Of a DNA stretch of 64,000 nt, positions 1 to 14,594 are shown in pieces (the first letter of the stretch is position 1; every line of letters starts with the position of its first letter). The stretch is from Rickettsia canadensis str. McKiel. Its GTDB lineage: Bacteria > Pseudomonadota > Alphaproteobacteria > Rickettsiales > Rickettsiaceae. The position numbers were made by a program, and so were the translations under genes. The notes under the pieces were generated by a model that saw only the letters and a list, made by a program, of their open reading frames with translations, searched no databases and was not told where the DNA came from. The stretch spans positions 945,501 to 1,009,500 of the forward strand of contig NC_009879.1 of the NCBI RefSeq assembly GCF_000014345.1. The letters are read 5' to 3'.

Positions 1-3000
1 TGATATGTTAAACCATCATTAACTATTAAATTATTAACGAAAGTACTTCCTAAGTTTTTATAGTCTGTAGCAACAGTTACAAGCTTTAATTTTAGAGCAG
101 CCTCACCTTCTGGCTTTATCCCTAAACCGTAAATTGTACCAGGTGTATTAGGAATACCGCCATTAAGCTCTATAGTACCTTGACCGTCATGTACAGTAAA
201 CAGACCTGCATTTAATGTAATATCATCAACAGTGATCGTATCATCACTTGCAAGCCCAAGACCTACTATATTATTCTGATCACCGATTACTTGACCTGGG
301 ACAATTTTACTATCAATATCTGAAACAATAACTGCAGGAACACTAAAGTCACCGACCAGACCGTTACCAACTGTACTTGTAATTGTTAAACCGTCAAATG
401 GAATTTTACTAGGTAAGAATAAACGCGTACCTAAGCTTGCATTTTCAAAAGCAATTTTAGTGGTATTAATACCATGCTCAGCTAAATTACCGGTCTCATT
501 AAATACTACGTTACCGGGACCAGAAACTGTTATTTGTTTTAAAGCATCAACAGCAGCAGCTTGTGTTTGTAATGTTACGGTAATATTATCAGCATTAACG
601 AATTCTACTATACCGGTATTGTCGGCAGATTTGATAAAGCTTGCAGTATAATTGCTACCGATTTGTAAGGTAGAATTACCATCAATTGTACTCTTGCCGT
701 TAAAAATAGCACTCCCTAAGAACTGAGCAGTAGTACCGTTATCTAATTCTACAGTATTAAACTTATTACCTTGCTGTCCACCTACTATACCACTCACTAT
801 ATTTATTCCACCGGCAGTAAAGCTGAACGAACCTGTATCAGCAACAGCAGTAGTAATATTAGTGGCATATAAATTAACACCTTTACCAAACTCTAATATA
901 GAATCATTTTGAGCTACCGGAACTGCAAAATTAATCTCAGCAAGTGCATTTGCTGCACTACCTAAATTTGTACCCGCAGAAAGAGTAGTAGTAGGGTTAG
1001 CAGGATCGCCGGCAACTATTATTTTACCTTGACCTGCAGCATTGATAGTTTTTGTTATTAAATAAGTATTGTGACCAAGTTGTACTGAACCGTTATTACC
1101 GATATCTAACTCATTAATAGCAACATCACCAGCATTTAAAATTGTTTTACTTGATCCGACTTTTAATTGTCCAAGGGTTTTATTAGCACCTGGTACAATA
1201 GTACCGATATTACCGCTAATAGTTAAAGTTTGAGCATTTGTTAGACTACTCGCATCTAATATACCTTGTTTATCGGTAGTTATGGCTAAATTAGCTTTAA
1301 TTTGTAAAGCTGCATCTGTAGTATTAGTTAGAGTTAATGTTTCGTTAGCTCCAAAAGTAATAGCATTAGCAGGATTGTTAACTAATAAAATACTGCTTCC
1401 ACCGTAAGATAAATTGTTACCGGCTAAATTAATATTTTTTATGGCATTACCAACATTACCACCAATAGCAGCATCAACACCTATATTGCCATTAATAGCT
1501 GCGTTACCAGTTAAAGCGATTGTACCATTACCTGCTGCTAGCTTATTTATAATATTACCAGTTACAGTTGTGCCTTCTTCTAAGGTAAGGCTATTATCAA
1601 ATGCACTAGATAAATATATATTTTGAGCATTAATTTTGCTACCTTGCTTTAAAGTAAAGTTTGTAGCAGCACCATTATCATTATCTTCTAAATTAACAAT
1701 TTTTAAAGCATTATTGCCACCGATATTACCGTTAATGGCGAAATTGGCACCTTGTAACTTTAATATACCTGTATTAGCCGTAGCAGTATCTACATTTTGA
1801 ACGAAAATAGCATTTGTATCTGCTTTATGCACTACTAAAGTATTGTCTGTTTCAAAATTAATTGTAGCTAAACTATTACCATTAGCACCAACATTACCGG
1901 CAACTGTCACATCACCACCATTAACACTGAAACCACCTTGGTTATTAGTCCCACTAGTATTAAGTATATTACCTGCTACTTGATGATCTTGTGTTGTAAA
2001 TTTGATGAAGGAATCAGCACTAGTTAAATTAATAGCTTGAGCAGCAAAATTACTGCCATTCCCATTGTTCCCACCTTGGAAGATTAATGTTCCAGCAACA
2101 TTAACTGCAGCTACAGAATTTTTATTCCCTATATCTGTACTAACCGTAGAATCACCTAAGAAATTTACCGTACCATTATTAGCAGCTACACCGCAAATAT
2201 TTATATTATTAGCAGCAGTAATACCGGTTATATTAACTCTATCTGCAACATTTAATACAGCATCATTACCTAAAACAATACCATCAGCTCCAACAGTACC
2301 GTCAAGTTTAGCATTAGCATTTAAAGTAACTTGTGCGTTTGCCCCTAATATGAAACCTTGTATACCATTAGTATTACCAATCGTACCATTAAATATTGCT
2401 ATATTCCCATCATCAATGTTAATGTGACCTTTACCTCCTGGAACAATACTGTTGAAAGTAGCAGTATTACCGAAAACAGCTGTTTTAGTACCATCTGCAC
2501 CATTAGCTGCAAGGTTAACTTTGAATACAGAATTAGCATCTGTAAAATTAACAGGTCCGAGGTTAGTATAAGTATTTACAGGCAAAGCAGCAACTCCAGG
2601 AGCACCGTTTAAAGTCAAGGTATTTCCTGCAATAATATTGAGCGTTAATAATTGACCTGCAGTACCGGAAACAGAACCAATAGCCATATCCGCAGCACCA
2701 TTAACTGCAAAAACACCACTTTGTAACATATTCATCGATCCGAAAAGCACAGTAGGATTACCAACGTTATCATTGCCTCCATCAGCTGTGGCAATGAAAG
2801 GGCCGCCTGCTTGCACAACATAAGTTAAAGAATCACCTGTTACTATTCCAGGCATACCAACAGCATTTAAATTAACGTGTGCATTAATATTGCGGTTAGC
2901 AGCACCCATAGCTGAGCCTGCAAAACCAGCTACTATGGTAGCGGTGGAAGCAGTTACCAACCCTGCCGAAATTAATTTTTTTAGAAAATTTGGTTTTTGA

Positions 3001-3005
3001 GCCAT
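1..3005 (-). CDS. ompB: Outer membrane protein B (rOmpB/Sca5) autotransporter, N-terminal part
   Basis: Surface autotransporter (S-layer-like adhesin). The reading frame stays open from the ATG at 3005 to the window edge, about 1001 codons, so the passenger C-terminus and beta-barrel lie outside. The protein begins MAQKPNFLKKLISAGLVTAS and continues to FAGSAMGAA, the typical OmpB signal region ending at an AMGAA cleavage-like site. The rest is a repetitive Asn/Gly/Thr-rich passenger with many 'GNIG' and 'LTNT'-type beta-helix turns, as known for Sca5. The passenger just after the signal (ANRNINAHVNLNAVG) does not look like the R. prowazekii or R. felis sequence I recall, so it may be a divergent allele. 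A sigma70-type promoter lies at 3142-3170. The gene is essential for surface exposure and host-cell adhesion in the genus (family knowledge). Confidence 0.95.
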   Translation of the reverse strand, partial: MAQKPNFLKKLISAGLVTASTATIVAGFAGSAMGAANRNINAHVNLNAVGMPGIVTGDSLTYVVQAGGPFIATADGGNDNVGNPTVLFGSMNMLQSGVFAVNGAADMAIGSVSGTAGQLLTLNIIAGNTLTLNGAPGVAALPVNTYTNLGPVNFTDANSVFKVNLAANGADGTKTAVFGNTATFNSIVPGGKGHINIDDGNIAIFNGTIGNTNGIQGFILGANAQVTLNANAKLDGTVGADGIVLGNDAVLNVADRVNITGITAANNINICGVAANNGTVNFLGDSTVSTDIGNKNSVAAVNVAGTLIFQGGNNGNGSNFAAQAINLTSADSFIKFTTQDHQVAGNILNTSGTNNQGGFSVNGGDVTVAGNVGANGNSLATINFETDNTLVVHKADTNAIFVQNVDTATANTGILKLQGANFAINGNIGGNNALKIVNLEDNDNGAATNFTLKQGSKINAQNIYLSSAFDNSLTLEEGTTVTGNIINKLAAGNGTIALTGNAAINGNIGVDAAIGGNVGNAIKNINLAGNNLSYGGSSILLVNNPANAITFGANETLTLTNTTDAALQIKANLAITTDKQGILDASSLTNAQTLTISGNIGTIVPGANKTLGQLKVGSSKTILNAGDVAINELDIGNNGSVQLGHNTYLITKTINAAGQGKIIVAGDPANPTTTLSAGTNLGSAANALAEINFAVPVAQNDSILEFGKGVNLYATNITTAVADTGSFSFTAGGINIVSGIVGGQQGNKFNTVELDNGTTAQFLGSAIFNGKSTIDGNSTLQIGSNYTASFIKSADNTGIVEFVNADNITVTLQTQAAAVDALKQITVSGPGNVVFNETGNLAEHGINTTKIAFENASLGTRLFLPSKIPFDGLTITSTVGNGLVGDFSVPAVIVSDIDSKIVPGQVIGDQNNIVGLGLASDDTITVDDITLNAGLFTVHDGQGTIELNGGIPNTPGTIYGLGIKPEGEAALKLKLVTVATDYKNLGSTFVNNLIVNDGLTY

Positions 3006-3141
3006 ATTTTATTCCCATATTTAAGTTAAAATTGAGTACCTAGTATTAAAACAATATAGCCGACTACAGGTAAAATTACCCACACCGAATAAAGAAATAA
3101 CCTTAATATTTTGCTTTAATAATCTCTAAACTACAGGCCGT

Positions 3142-3170
3142 AGTATACTATACATCATATATAATTACAA
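3142..3170 (-). promoter_or_regulatory. Probable ompB promoter
   Basis: On the minus strand a -35 box TTGTAA (3165-3170) is followed after 17 bases by a -10 box TATACT (3142-3147). Initiation would fall near 3135, giving an untranslated leader of about 130 bases before the ompB start at 3005. Confidence 0.55.
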
Positions 3171-3224
3171 GCCATACAGTAGTTTTTTTATAAAGTTTTA
3201 ATAAATGTTATATTTTTATCACAA

Positions 3225-3375
3225 CTAAGTCATGCCGTGGCTACGACCACAGAATCTAGAATAATAATCACGCGATCAAGTTATCCAGGAAGCATAACTT
3301 AAATGTTTTACTGGATTCCTGCTTTCGCGGGAATGGCACCAAGGACTGGATCCCGTGGTCAAGGCTACGGGATTC
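3225..3375. repeat. Degenerate intergenic palindromic repeats
   Basis: Pieces of two repeat types are interleaved: a 'CCGTGG..CACAGAATCTAG' and 'ACTGGATCCCGTGGTCAAGG' type (shared with 18191, 20094, 25174 and 56881) and a 'CTGGATTCCTGCTTTCGCGG' type (shared with 24363, 28646 and others). They sit between ompB and the RelA/SpoT fragment, right up to the stop codon of the latter. Confidence 0.7.
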
Positions 3376-3981
3376 CTACTCTTTATTAAATATTAGCATT
3401 TCAGCCGTATTTTTCCATTTTAGCATTTCATCGTATTTGGTATGCCAAATATGCATAATTTCCTTTTCATATTCTACAATTTGCTCTTCTAATCCTTCAA
3501 ATTGCTTCACCATTTGACATGCTTTAGAAAATATCGTGTCGTTAGTAACGTCAAAAACTTTTTTCAAATGACGGTCTTGTGCTTCTTTATAATTTAAATG
3601 AGCGGCTCTACCAAGCTCAGCATCTTTATGCATCTCCTCGCTTCTTATTTGTATTTCAAAATTACGTTTAGAGTATAAAAACTGCATTATATTATGAAGA
3701 GACTGATAGCCGTTGCTTTTTGGTCTATTGATATAATCTTTGGTATATATCCAAGTTAAATGCGGACAATTCTTAACTATGTCTAAAGCATTGTAGCATA
3801 GACTTTGAGATTTAACTATAATCCTATATGCAATTAAGTCTTTCAATGCATCAATTGGCACTTCTTTCCTTTTCATCTTTTTTAAAATAGAATAAGGGGC
3901 TTTAAGACGCATATATATCTCATTTTCTATCTCTGCTTTATTTAAATCTTCTTTAAGCAGATTAATAATATTATAAATCAA
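3376..3981 (-). CDS. Stand-alone RelA/SpoT (p)ppGpp synthetase-domain protein
   Basis: A 201-residue protein with only the nucleotidyltransferase (synthetase) domain of RelA/SpoT; the HD hydrolase, TGS and ACT domains of the ~700-residue enzyme are absent. Visible synthetase motifs are RLKAPYSILKKMKRK (ATP-binding R..K..S..K region), DLIAYRIIV, PKSNGYQSLH and EIQIRSEEMH..AELGRAAH, so the catalytic Asp and Glu positions look kept. Rickettsia genomes are known to carry several split spoT fragments. The frame starts at a TTG preceded by GAGGGG; an ATG at 3912 is the next choice. An in-frame TAG just upstream excludes an extension. Function could be alarmone synthesis or residual; activity is not certain. 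Confidence 0.8.
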   Translation of the reverse strand: MIYNIINLLKEDLNKAEIENEIYMRLKAPYSILKKMKRKEVPIDALKDLIAYRIIVKSQSLCYNALDIVKNCPHLTWIYTKDYINRPKSNGYQSLHNIMQFLYSKRNFEIQIRSEEMHKDAELGRAAHLNYKEAQDRHLKKVFDVTNDTIFSKACQMVKQFEGLEEQIVEYEKEIMHIWHTKYDEMLKWKNTAEMLIFNKE

Positions 3982-4254
3982 ATCCCCTCTTGCTACCTAA
4001 AATTCTATATATCTCTATTTTTAGTAAAAATTACCTATAGCTTGTTAGAACTTAAATCCACACGACTGTTCATAATACTATTCAAGTAATTGATAAAATT
4101 AATTCTTTAACTAAAAATTAAAAAAGATTAATAGTAAAAATAAGATTTTTCAATATAATTGTTTAATTAATTTTAACTTAGATTAATTGAATAGCTGCTT
4201 AATAGCAATTTTACATATCATACCGTCACTTAACCCTCTGTTGAAACATTGATT

Positions 4255-4379
4255 ATGTCATTCATGCAAAAGTAGGAATCTAGCGCAACATATAAAAAAC
4301 TTATTTTTTATATGTTCATTTTAGCAAATATATTTTGTACTAATATTAAGGTTATTTCGACTTTCGCAGGCATGACATA
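4255..4379. repeat. Intergenic palindromic repeat (CATTCCCGC family, decayed)
   Basis: Left arm 'ATGTCATTCATGCAAAAGTA' and right arm 'GACTTTCGCAGGCATGACAT' flank an inner inverted pair (CATATAAAAAAC and its complement). It ends four bases before the nagZ stop codon. The rest of 3982-4382 shows no coding region. Confidence 0.75.
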
Positions 4380-4382
4380 AAG

Positions 4383-5327
4383 TTAAACAATAAATAAGTT
4401 GGAAAATTTATTCATAGATACCTCAGAAACACTAATGAGAACTTCAGACATTTTGTCCAATTCTCCGGTACATTCAAGCACTATATCTACGCCTGCATCT
4501 AAAACTCCTTTGGTAATATCTTTCATATTACCGTTTAAAGCTTTCATATCTATTGAATCAGAAATAATAAGTCCTTTAAAACCAATATTACTTTTAATAT
4601 AATCAATAACTTTTTTTGATATGGTTGCAGGATTGCTTGAATCAAGAGATTGATAAATTATATGTGCCGTCATAGCAAGCTTAATATTATTGTGCTTCGC
4701 TAGCTCCTTAAATACTTTAAAATCTGTGTTTTCTAATTCTTTTAAGCTATTATCAATAATAGGTAACCCTATATGGCTATCTACTTTAGCTCTACCATGC
4801 CCTGGAATATGTTTAATGCAAGCTTGGACTTTTTCTTCTTGTAATCCGTCTACAGCAGCTAAACATAAAGGCACCACTACTTCCGGCTCTGAGCCAAAAC
4901 TTCTATCCCCGACTATATTGTGTGCTCCTTCGTGGATCAAATCCACTACCGGTGCAAAGTCTAAATTAATCCCTACTTCTCTTAACTCTTTGGCAATATT
5001 ACTATAATTTTGTTTGCACCTCTGCACATCAACAAAAGTTTGAGCAGCCGGAGCATCATAAAAAGTTGGTGTAATAAGCCTTTTGACTCTCCCCCCTTCT
5101 TGATCTATAGAGATGATAGTATTTTTCCCTAATACTCCTTTTATAGCGTCAATAAGGGTTTTTAGTGCTTCTTTATCCTGCTCACCGTTATCATGCTTTT
5201 TAATATTACGACGAAATAAAATTACACCTAAAGGATTATGTTCTTCAAATAATTCTCTTTCTGCATCGGTTAATTCAGGACCAGATATACCGATAATTAC
5301 TGGTTTGACTGTTTGTCTTATTGTCAT
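4383..5327 (-). CDS. nagZ: Beta-N-acetylhexosaminidase NagZ (GH3)
   Basis: Cytoplasmic glycoside hydrolase family 3 enzyme that removes N-acetylglucosamine from muropeptides during peptidoglycan recycling. The 314 residues form one TIM barrel. Conserved GH3 segments are SIDQEGGRVKRL (about 73-84), GDRSFGSEP (140-148), KHIPGHGR (172-179) with the D183-H185 dyad in the following VDSHIGLP, and IISDSIDMKAL (254-264) carrying nucleophile D257. Length is slightly below the usual 330-340; the C-terminus runs into a palindromic repeat and its last residues (MNKFSNLFIV) may be repeat-altered. An AGAGAG ribosome site precedes the ATG. It stands alone between two repeat-filled gaps. Confidence 0.93.
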   Translation of the reverse strand: MTIRQTVKPVIIGISGPELTDAERELFEEHNPLGVILFRRNIKKHDNGEQDKEALKTLIDAIKGVLGKNTIISIDQEGGRVKRLITPTFYDAPAAQTFVDVQRCKQNYSNIAKELREVGINLDFAPVVDLIHEGAHNIVGDRSFGSEPEVVVPLCLAAVDGLQEEKVQACIKHIPGHGRAKVDSHIGLPIIDNSLKELENTDFKVFKELAKHNNIKLAMTAHIIYQSLDSSNPATISKKVIDYIKSNIGFKGLIISDSIDMKALNGNMKDITKGVLDAGVDIVLECTGELDKMSEVLISVSEVSMNKFSNLFIV

Positions 5328-5431
5328 AAGATGCTCTCTTTAAAAGATATGTAAATGCTTAATCACCTCACTAGCAAAATAATATTTTGTTGTTAGTTTA
5401 TTGTTTGTCATATACTCTGAATAAATGAAAA

Positions 5432-5561
5432 GTATTATATACGAAGATCAACTTTTAAAAGAGCAAAGAGTTCACAAGGTGAGGAACGCAGCATATACTT
5501 GGTGAGTACTGCAGATCTTGTAGAACGACTTAGCCAATTTTTAAAGTTCATCGAGTATACT
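5432..5561. repeat. Long palindromic element (gene-end family), copy 1
   Basis: Decayed inverted arms (AGTATTATATACGAAG... and ...TTCATCGAGTATACT) enclose an 'AAAAGAGCAAAGAG' segment. The same architecture occurs at 34173, 55383 and 57751. The right arm covers the last codons and TGA stop of the neighbouring lpxL. Confidence 0.7.
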
Positions 5562-6429
5562 TCTTCCATCTATTGTGAAACCAGAACCATTGAGAAGGAT
5601 TTTGTTTAACCCATTCTCCTAGTATTTGGTTAATATTAAGCATAATATTATAGCAATCGACTTTATTATCACCGCTTTGTTCAAACATTAATTGTGAGTG
5701 AAGTATTAATTTAAAATAACTACCTTTCGTTCTAATGATTTGGCAAGGTATAATCGGATATTTATACTGCAATGCAATTTTAGCGATAGCGTTAGCCGTC
5801 ATAGCAGGATATCCTAAAAAAGGTACCTCAATTCCATTGTTCATTTTTTGGTCAACAAGCATAACAATAGATTCACCCTCCTTGATAGCCCTAAATAAAG
5901 CTCTACTACCTTCAGGACCTTTCGGTATAAGCCTTAATTTGTCACTGGCGCGACTTTCATTAACCAACTTGTTAACATACGGGTTATTTGCTTTACGATA
6001 AATTACGGCAAATTTTGGATAAGATTTATAAAGACGCTTAAGAGCGATATCCCAATTCGCAAAGTGACCACTAAATAATAAAAAGGGTTGCCCTTCAAGT
6101 TTTTTAATATTTTCTATGCCGATTATTTCGATCCTACGCTTTAACTCGACTTCATTCATCTTGTTGACATATGCAAATTCACCGATAAATCTACCGAAAT
6201 TACCCCAAGTTTGATCTATGATTTTTTCAACATCACACATATCACCGAATACTGCTTTAATATTGCTTCTAGCAATTTTATTAACGGCAAATAATATACC
6301 GATTTTTCTCGCTATAAAACTACAAATATCGGCTGCTTTATCCATACCAAGCATTCCTATTACTTTAAGGAATATCACAATGATAAAATACTCAATTAAA
6401 TATCTGAGCTTTTTTAAAAATTTTTTCAT
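5548..6429 (-). CDS. lpxL: Lipid A biosynthesis late acyltransferase (LpxL/HtrB family)
   Basis: Inner-membrane acyltransferase adding a secondary acyl chain to Kdo2-lipid IVA. The 293 residues have an N-terminal membrane anchor (about 10-30), the HX4D catalytic motif in SGHFANWD (H122, D127), and the downstream [15 protein letters not shown] and [15 protein letters not shown] blocks typical of the family. The start overlaps the 3' end of lpxK by 38 bases, so the pair is co-transcribed and probably translationally coupled. The last residues (KYTR) and the stop lie in a palindromic element, so the native C-terminus may have been replaced. LpxL versus LpxM cannot be told from this alone. Confidence 0.9.
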   Translation of the reverse strand: MKKFLKKLRYLIEYFIIVIFLKVIGMLGMDKAADICSFIARKIGILFAVNKIARSNIKAVFGDMCDVEKIIDQTWGNFGRFIGEFAYVNKMNEVELKRRIEIIGIENIKKLEGQPFLLFSGHFANWDIALKRLYKSYPKFAVIYRKANNPYVNKLVNESRASDKLRLIPKGPEGSRALFRAIKEGESIVMLVDQKMNNGIEVPFLGYPAMTANAIAKIALQYKYPIIPCQIIRTKGSYFKLILHSQLMFEQSGDNKVDCYNIMLNINQILGEWVKQNPSQWFWFHNRWKKYTR

Positions 6430-7372
6430 TTAATAAATTAGGGTTATTTATAGATAATTCTACATCTAAACAGACAATATTATTATTTAAATCATGAAAT
6501 TTAACATAATCTTTTCTTGTAGTAATTAAGGTAGCGTTGTTATGCTCTTTAGCTAACGAATATAAATTTTCTAAATCTGCTTGTAAATAATTATAATGAT
6601 CAGGGAAAATTTTATAACCGACTATATTCAGTCCATAATTCTTTAAAGTTGAAAAGAAACGCTCAGGATTACCGATGCCGCTAAAAGCAAAATAATTTTT
6701 AGTTTTGTCTATATTATTTAATGGAACTATTTGAGCATTTATTAACTTATTTACATAAGGAGTTAAAATATTTAACATTTTATCATTGGTGCTACTGACT
6801 AAAAAAACCAAATCAGCCGCATCAAGAGCTTTATTTGGATACTGTCTTAAAGGACCTGCCGGAATCAAAAATCCGTTACCGAAAAGTCTTTGGCTATCTA
6901 CTGAAACTATAGTAAAATCTTTATGAAAATGAGGATTTTGTAGAAAATCATCAACTATTATTACATCAGGTTTAAGCTCGTTAATTAACGGCAAAGCCTC
7001 TTTGATATTTTTAGTAGCAATAACTAGTCCATATTTTACAAGTATTACCCCCTCATCTCCTACCTCTAGAACAGTATGTCTTGCATTTACAATAGCTGCG
7101 TTTTTAAGCTTGCTACCATAACCCTTAGTTACTATTACAAAACTTACATTTCTAGCTTTTAGTAATTTGGCTAGATATATTACTATTTGTGTCTTACCAG
7201 TACCTCCTACACTACAATTACCGACACAAATAACTTTAGCAGGCAACATAATAGGTTGAGCTAGGCTAGCTCGCAAATAACCTAAAAATTGATATATCAG
7301 ACTTACCGGCAAAAGCAAATAAGCTATAATATTTTGCTTCTGCCAAAATTTGGGATATAAAAGTTTGATCAT
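6392..7372 (-). CDS. lpxK: Tetraacyldisaccharide 4'-kinase LpxK
   Basis: Phosphorylates the 4' position of the lipid A disaccharide (Raetz pathway) at the inner membrane. The 326-residue length fits the family. An N-terminal hydrophobic segment (about 15-32) is followed by the P-loop [11 protein letters not shown] (51-61), then VTKGYGSKL, the VGDEGVILV segment and [13 protein letters not shown], which correspond to LpxK signature blocks. The next gene downstream, lpxL, overlaps by 38 bases, giving a two-gene lipid A operon. Confidence 0.94.
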   Translation of the reverse strand: MIKLLYPKFWQKQNIIAYLLLPVSLIYQFLGYLRASLAQPIMLPAKVICVGNCSVGGTGKTQIVIYLAKLLKARNVSFVIVTKGYGSKLKNAAIVNARHTVLEVGDEGVILVKYGLVIATKNIKEALPLINELKPDVIIVDDFLQNPHFHKDFTIVSVDSQRLFGNGFLIPAGPLRQYPNKALDAADLVFLVSSTNDKMLNILTPYVNKLINAQIVPLNNIDKTKNYFAFSGIGNPERFFSTLKNYGLNIVGYKIFPDHYNYLQADLENLYSLAKEHNNATLITTRKDYVKFHDLNNNIVCLDVELSINNPNLLNEKIFKKAQIFN

Positions 7373-7553
7373 ATTAATATAATATTGGTTTTATTGTGTG
7401 TTTTAGCTTTTCCTATTGCAATCCTACAAATTGTAAGCTAGATCCAATTAATAATACTAAAATTATTAGTATAATAAGTTGAATTCATGGATACCGTGTA
7501 GAGGCCATGGTGGTATGACATTAGAGTGTTCTTCCCACATAATAAGCCTATTT

Positions 7554-8408
7554 TCAACATTTACGGCAGTTAAAAATAAAGTCAAACGGATTGATTGCTT
7601 TATTGTCTAGTAGAATTTCAAAATGCAAATGTTCGCCCGTTGCATTACCAGTTCGTCCTTGTATACCGATCAATTGACCACGCTTAATTTTGTTTCCTTC
7701 TTTAATTTGTATTTCCTTTAAATGAGCATATTTCGTAATAAATTTATGTCCATGTTTAATCTCGACAAAATTCCCGTAATCAGATGCTCTAGCAACTTTT
7801 ATAACGACCCCGCTTGCCGCTGCATATATCGGGGCTGCTTTTTTAGCTTGTAAATCAATACCACTATGGAAACATTTCTTTTTTCTTTTCTTTTTATGAG
7901 GACTTTTCCTAGTTCCGTAATGACTGGTAATCTTTGGTTCGTATTCTGGTAACAGAAGCGGTATTGTAGCAATTATTTTGTCAAGCTTGGTTAGTTCTGA
8001 AATATTAGACCCATGAGTTTGTTTTTGTGCAAAATAACTAGCTACCGGTTTAGAGAGAAACTGATATTTTGAATTTAGTTTTGTTATAAGTGCCTTGATA
8101 TCGGCTATTTTTATTGCAACTGCTTTATTAAATTCTGCCAGATTTTTATTATGCAATTTTTGTAAAAACATCTTATTTTGTTTAGGGTTATTAATTATTA
8201 GACCTAAGTTTTTTGCATATATACATTTGCTATTTTTATTTGCCAAATCATATTGTACTACTAAATCCGCATGACTGATTTTATATTTTTGCTTTAATTG
8301 AGATAAGGTGGTAGAAAGTAAAGTAGTATCACTAGATACTTTAATACTGCTACAACCTTGAACAAGAAAAACTATAAACAGTAAAAAGATATATTTCCGA
8401 AAGAACAT
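7554..8408 (-). CDS. M23-family (LytM-domain) peptidoglycan peptidase lipoprotein
   Basis: A 284-residue protein with a lipoprotein signal (hydrophobic 5-16, lipobox VQGC with C19). The C-terminal LytM/M23 domain (about 164-284) retains the metal ligands: HSGID (H181, D185) and HLH (H260, H262), so it should be a zinc endopeptidase or an NlpD/EnvC-type amidase activator with an intact site. The middle region is Lys-rich and partly helical. The initiation region overlaps the decayed 3' end of the rlmJ pseudogene. Location is probably the periplasmic face of a membrane. The exact substrate is not determined by sequence. Confidence 0.85.
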   Translation of the reverse strand: MFFRKYIFLLFIVFLVQGCSSIKVSSDTTLLSTTLSQLKQKYKISHADLVVQYDLANKNSKCIYAKNLGLIINNPKQNKMFLQKLHNKNLAEFNKAVAIKIADIKALITKLNSKYQFLSKPVASYFAQKQTHGSNISELTKLDKIIATIPLLLPEYEPKITSHYGTRKSPHKKKRKKKCFHSGIDLQAKKAAPIYAAASGVVIKVARASDYGNFVEIKHGHKFITKYAHLKEIQIKEGNKIKRGQLIGIQGRTGNATGEHLHFEILLDNKAINPFDFIFNCRKC

Positions 8409-9056
8409 TCAAACTTTACCATATTTTTATCACTATATAAAAGGTCATATTCAATAATTATGTTTTCTTTAAATACAATATTTTTGTAATTGTGGTAAAA
8501 ATCATGGACTAAAGGTAAACGCTTTATAGTATACCACATTAAGACTGTATTATTAAGAGATCGTAACTTAATTTTTTTAAGAGCTTCGCGCAATTTTTGA
8601 AACTCATTTTTGACCTCAAAAGGTGGATCAAGAAAAAATCCTCTATTTTCTTTAAACGGTATAAAAGCTTTTATAGGCATTATAAGCATCTATATTATGC
8701 ATATTATTCGGTAGTAGTGTTTTAAAATCACCCTGGTTGAAGCTTGTAAACAATTAAGCACTCATTTGGTCTTAATAATTGTTTAATTATACAAGGTGAG
8801 CCAGGATAATAATTTCCCCAGCTAGGTTTACTATATTAAAAAACCTTTAAAAGTTCAGGAACATGATCGGTAGCTTACAGTAATTCATTAATGCCCTGTA
8901 TCGCTTACTAGAGCTTGACAAGAAGCTTCTAAACTTAACATCATAGAAGTTTAGAAATGTTTTTCTTTAAATTGCTCTAAGCTTACAATAAGCACTAAAT
9001 GTTGCACACTATATTGGCAAAATTACCTACATGATCAATATGACGATATTATTATT
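8372..9056 (-). pseudogene. rlmJ: Decayed rlmJ (23S rRNA A2030 N6-methyltransferase)
   Basis: Pieces of RlmJ occur in order in different frames. The start is N-YRHIDHVGNFANIV (near 9015-9052; family start NYRHxYHAGNFADVxKH). The middle is YYPGSP...LLRPNE (near 8770-8815), then NIDAYNAY. The C-terminal half is an open frame at 8372-8689 holding the catalytic motif FFLDPPFEVKNEF and MWYTIK (family DPPF, WYPIK). Several frameshifts and stops separate them, and the initiator codon is lost. The order and spacing match one ancestral gene of about 230-280 codons. The 105-codon open frame alone would lack the SAM-binding N-terminus. Confidence 0.75.
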
Positions 9057-9167
9057 TCTTCTTTCTAAAGTAATTTCTGCATCTTCTTTATCTTTTTTTA
9101 ATTCACTTAAATAATTCTTAATTGCAACTTGTACTAATTGCACTTTACTAACCATAAAACTAATCAT
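9027..9167 (-). CDS. Small uncharacterised frame (46 residues), possibly a gene fragment
   Basis: The frame begins MISFMVSKVQLVQVAIKNYL and is Lys/Glu-rich and helical in its middle. It reads into the start of the rlmJ remnant and stops at TAG. No family is recognised; it could be the front of a small antitoxin-like gene or chance. A second ATG lies at 9155. Confidence 0.25.
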   Translation of the reverse strand: MISFMVSKVQLVQVAIKNYLSELKKDKEDAEITLERRNNNIVILIM

Positions 9168-9239
9168 TAATTCCTTCTGTATAAAACAAAAAAATAAATT
9201 ATTTTGTATGAAAGCCCTCTTTCATCTGTATTACTCATT

Positions 9240-14482
<5,243 letters not shown>

Positions 14483-14594
14483 AATTTTTTACTTGAAAAA
14501 ACTTATAATACTATTCGTAGTATATGAAAATAAAAACACAAGTCTGATTTTGGTTACTGTATAATATTAAGTGCTTAATTCTTCTAAATATTAA

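Noticed and set aside
460..2612. Several plus-strand open frames opposite ompB
   Set aside because: They are antisense shadows of the repetitive ompB coding frame, with low-complexity hydrophobic content and no ribosome sites.
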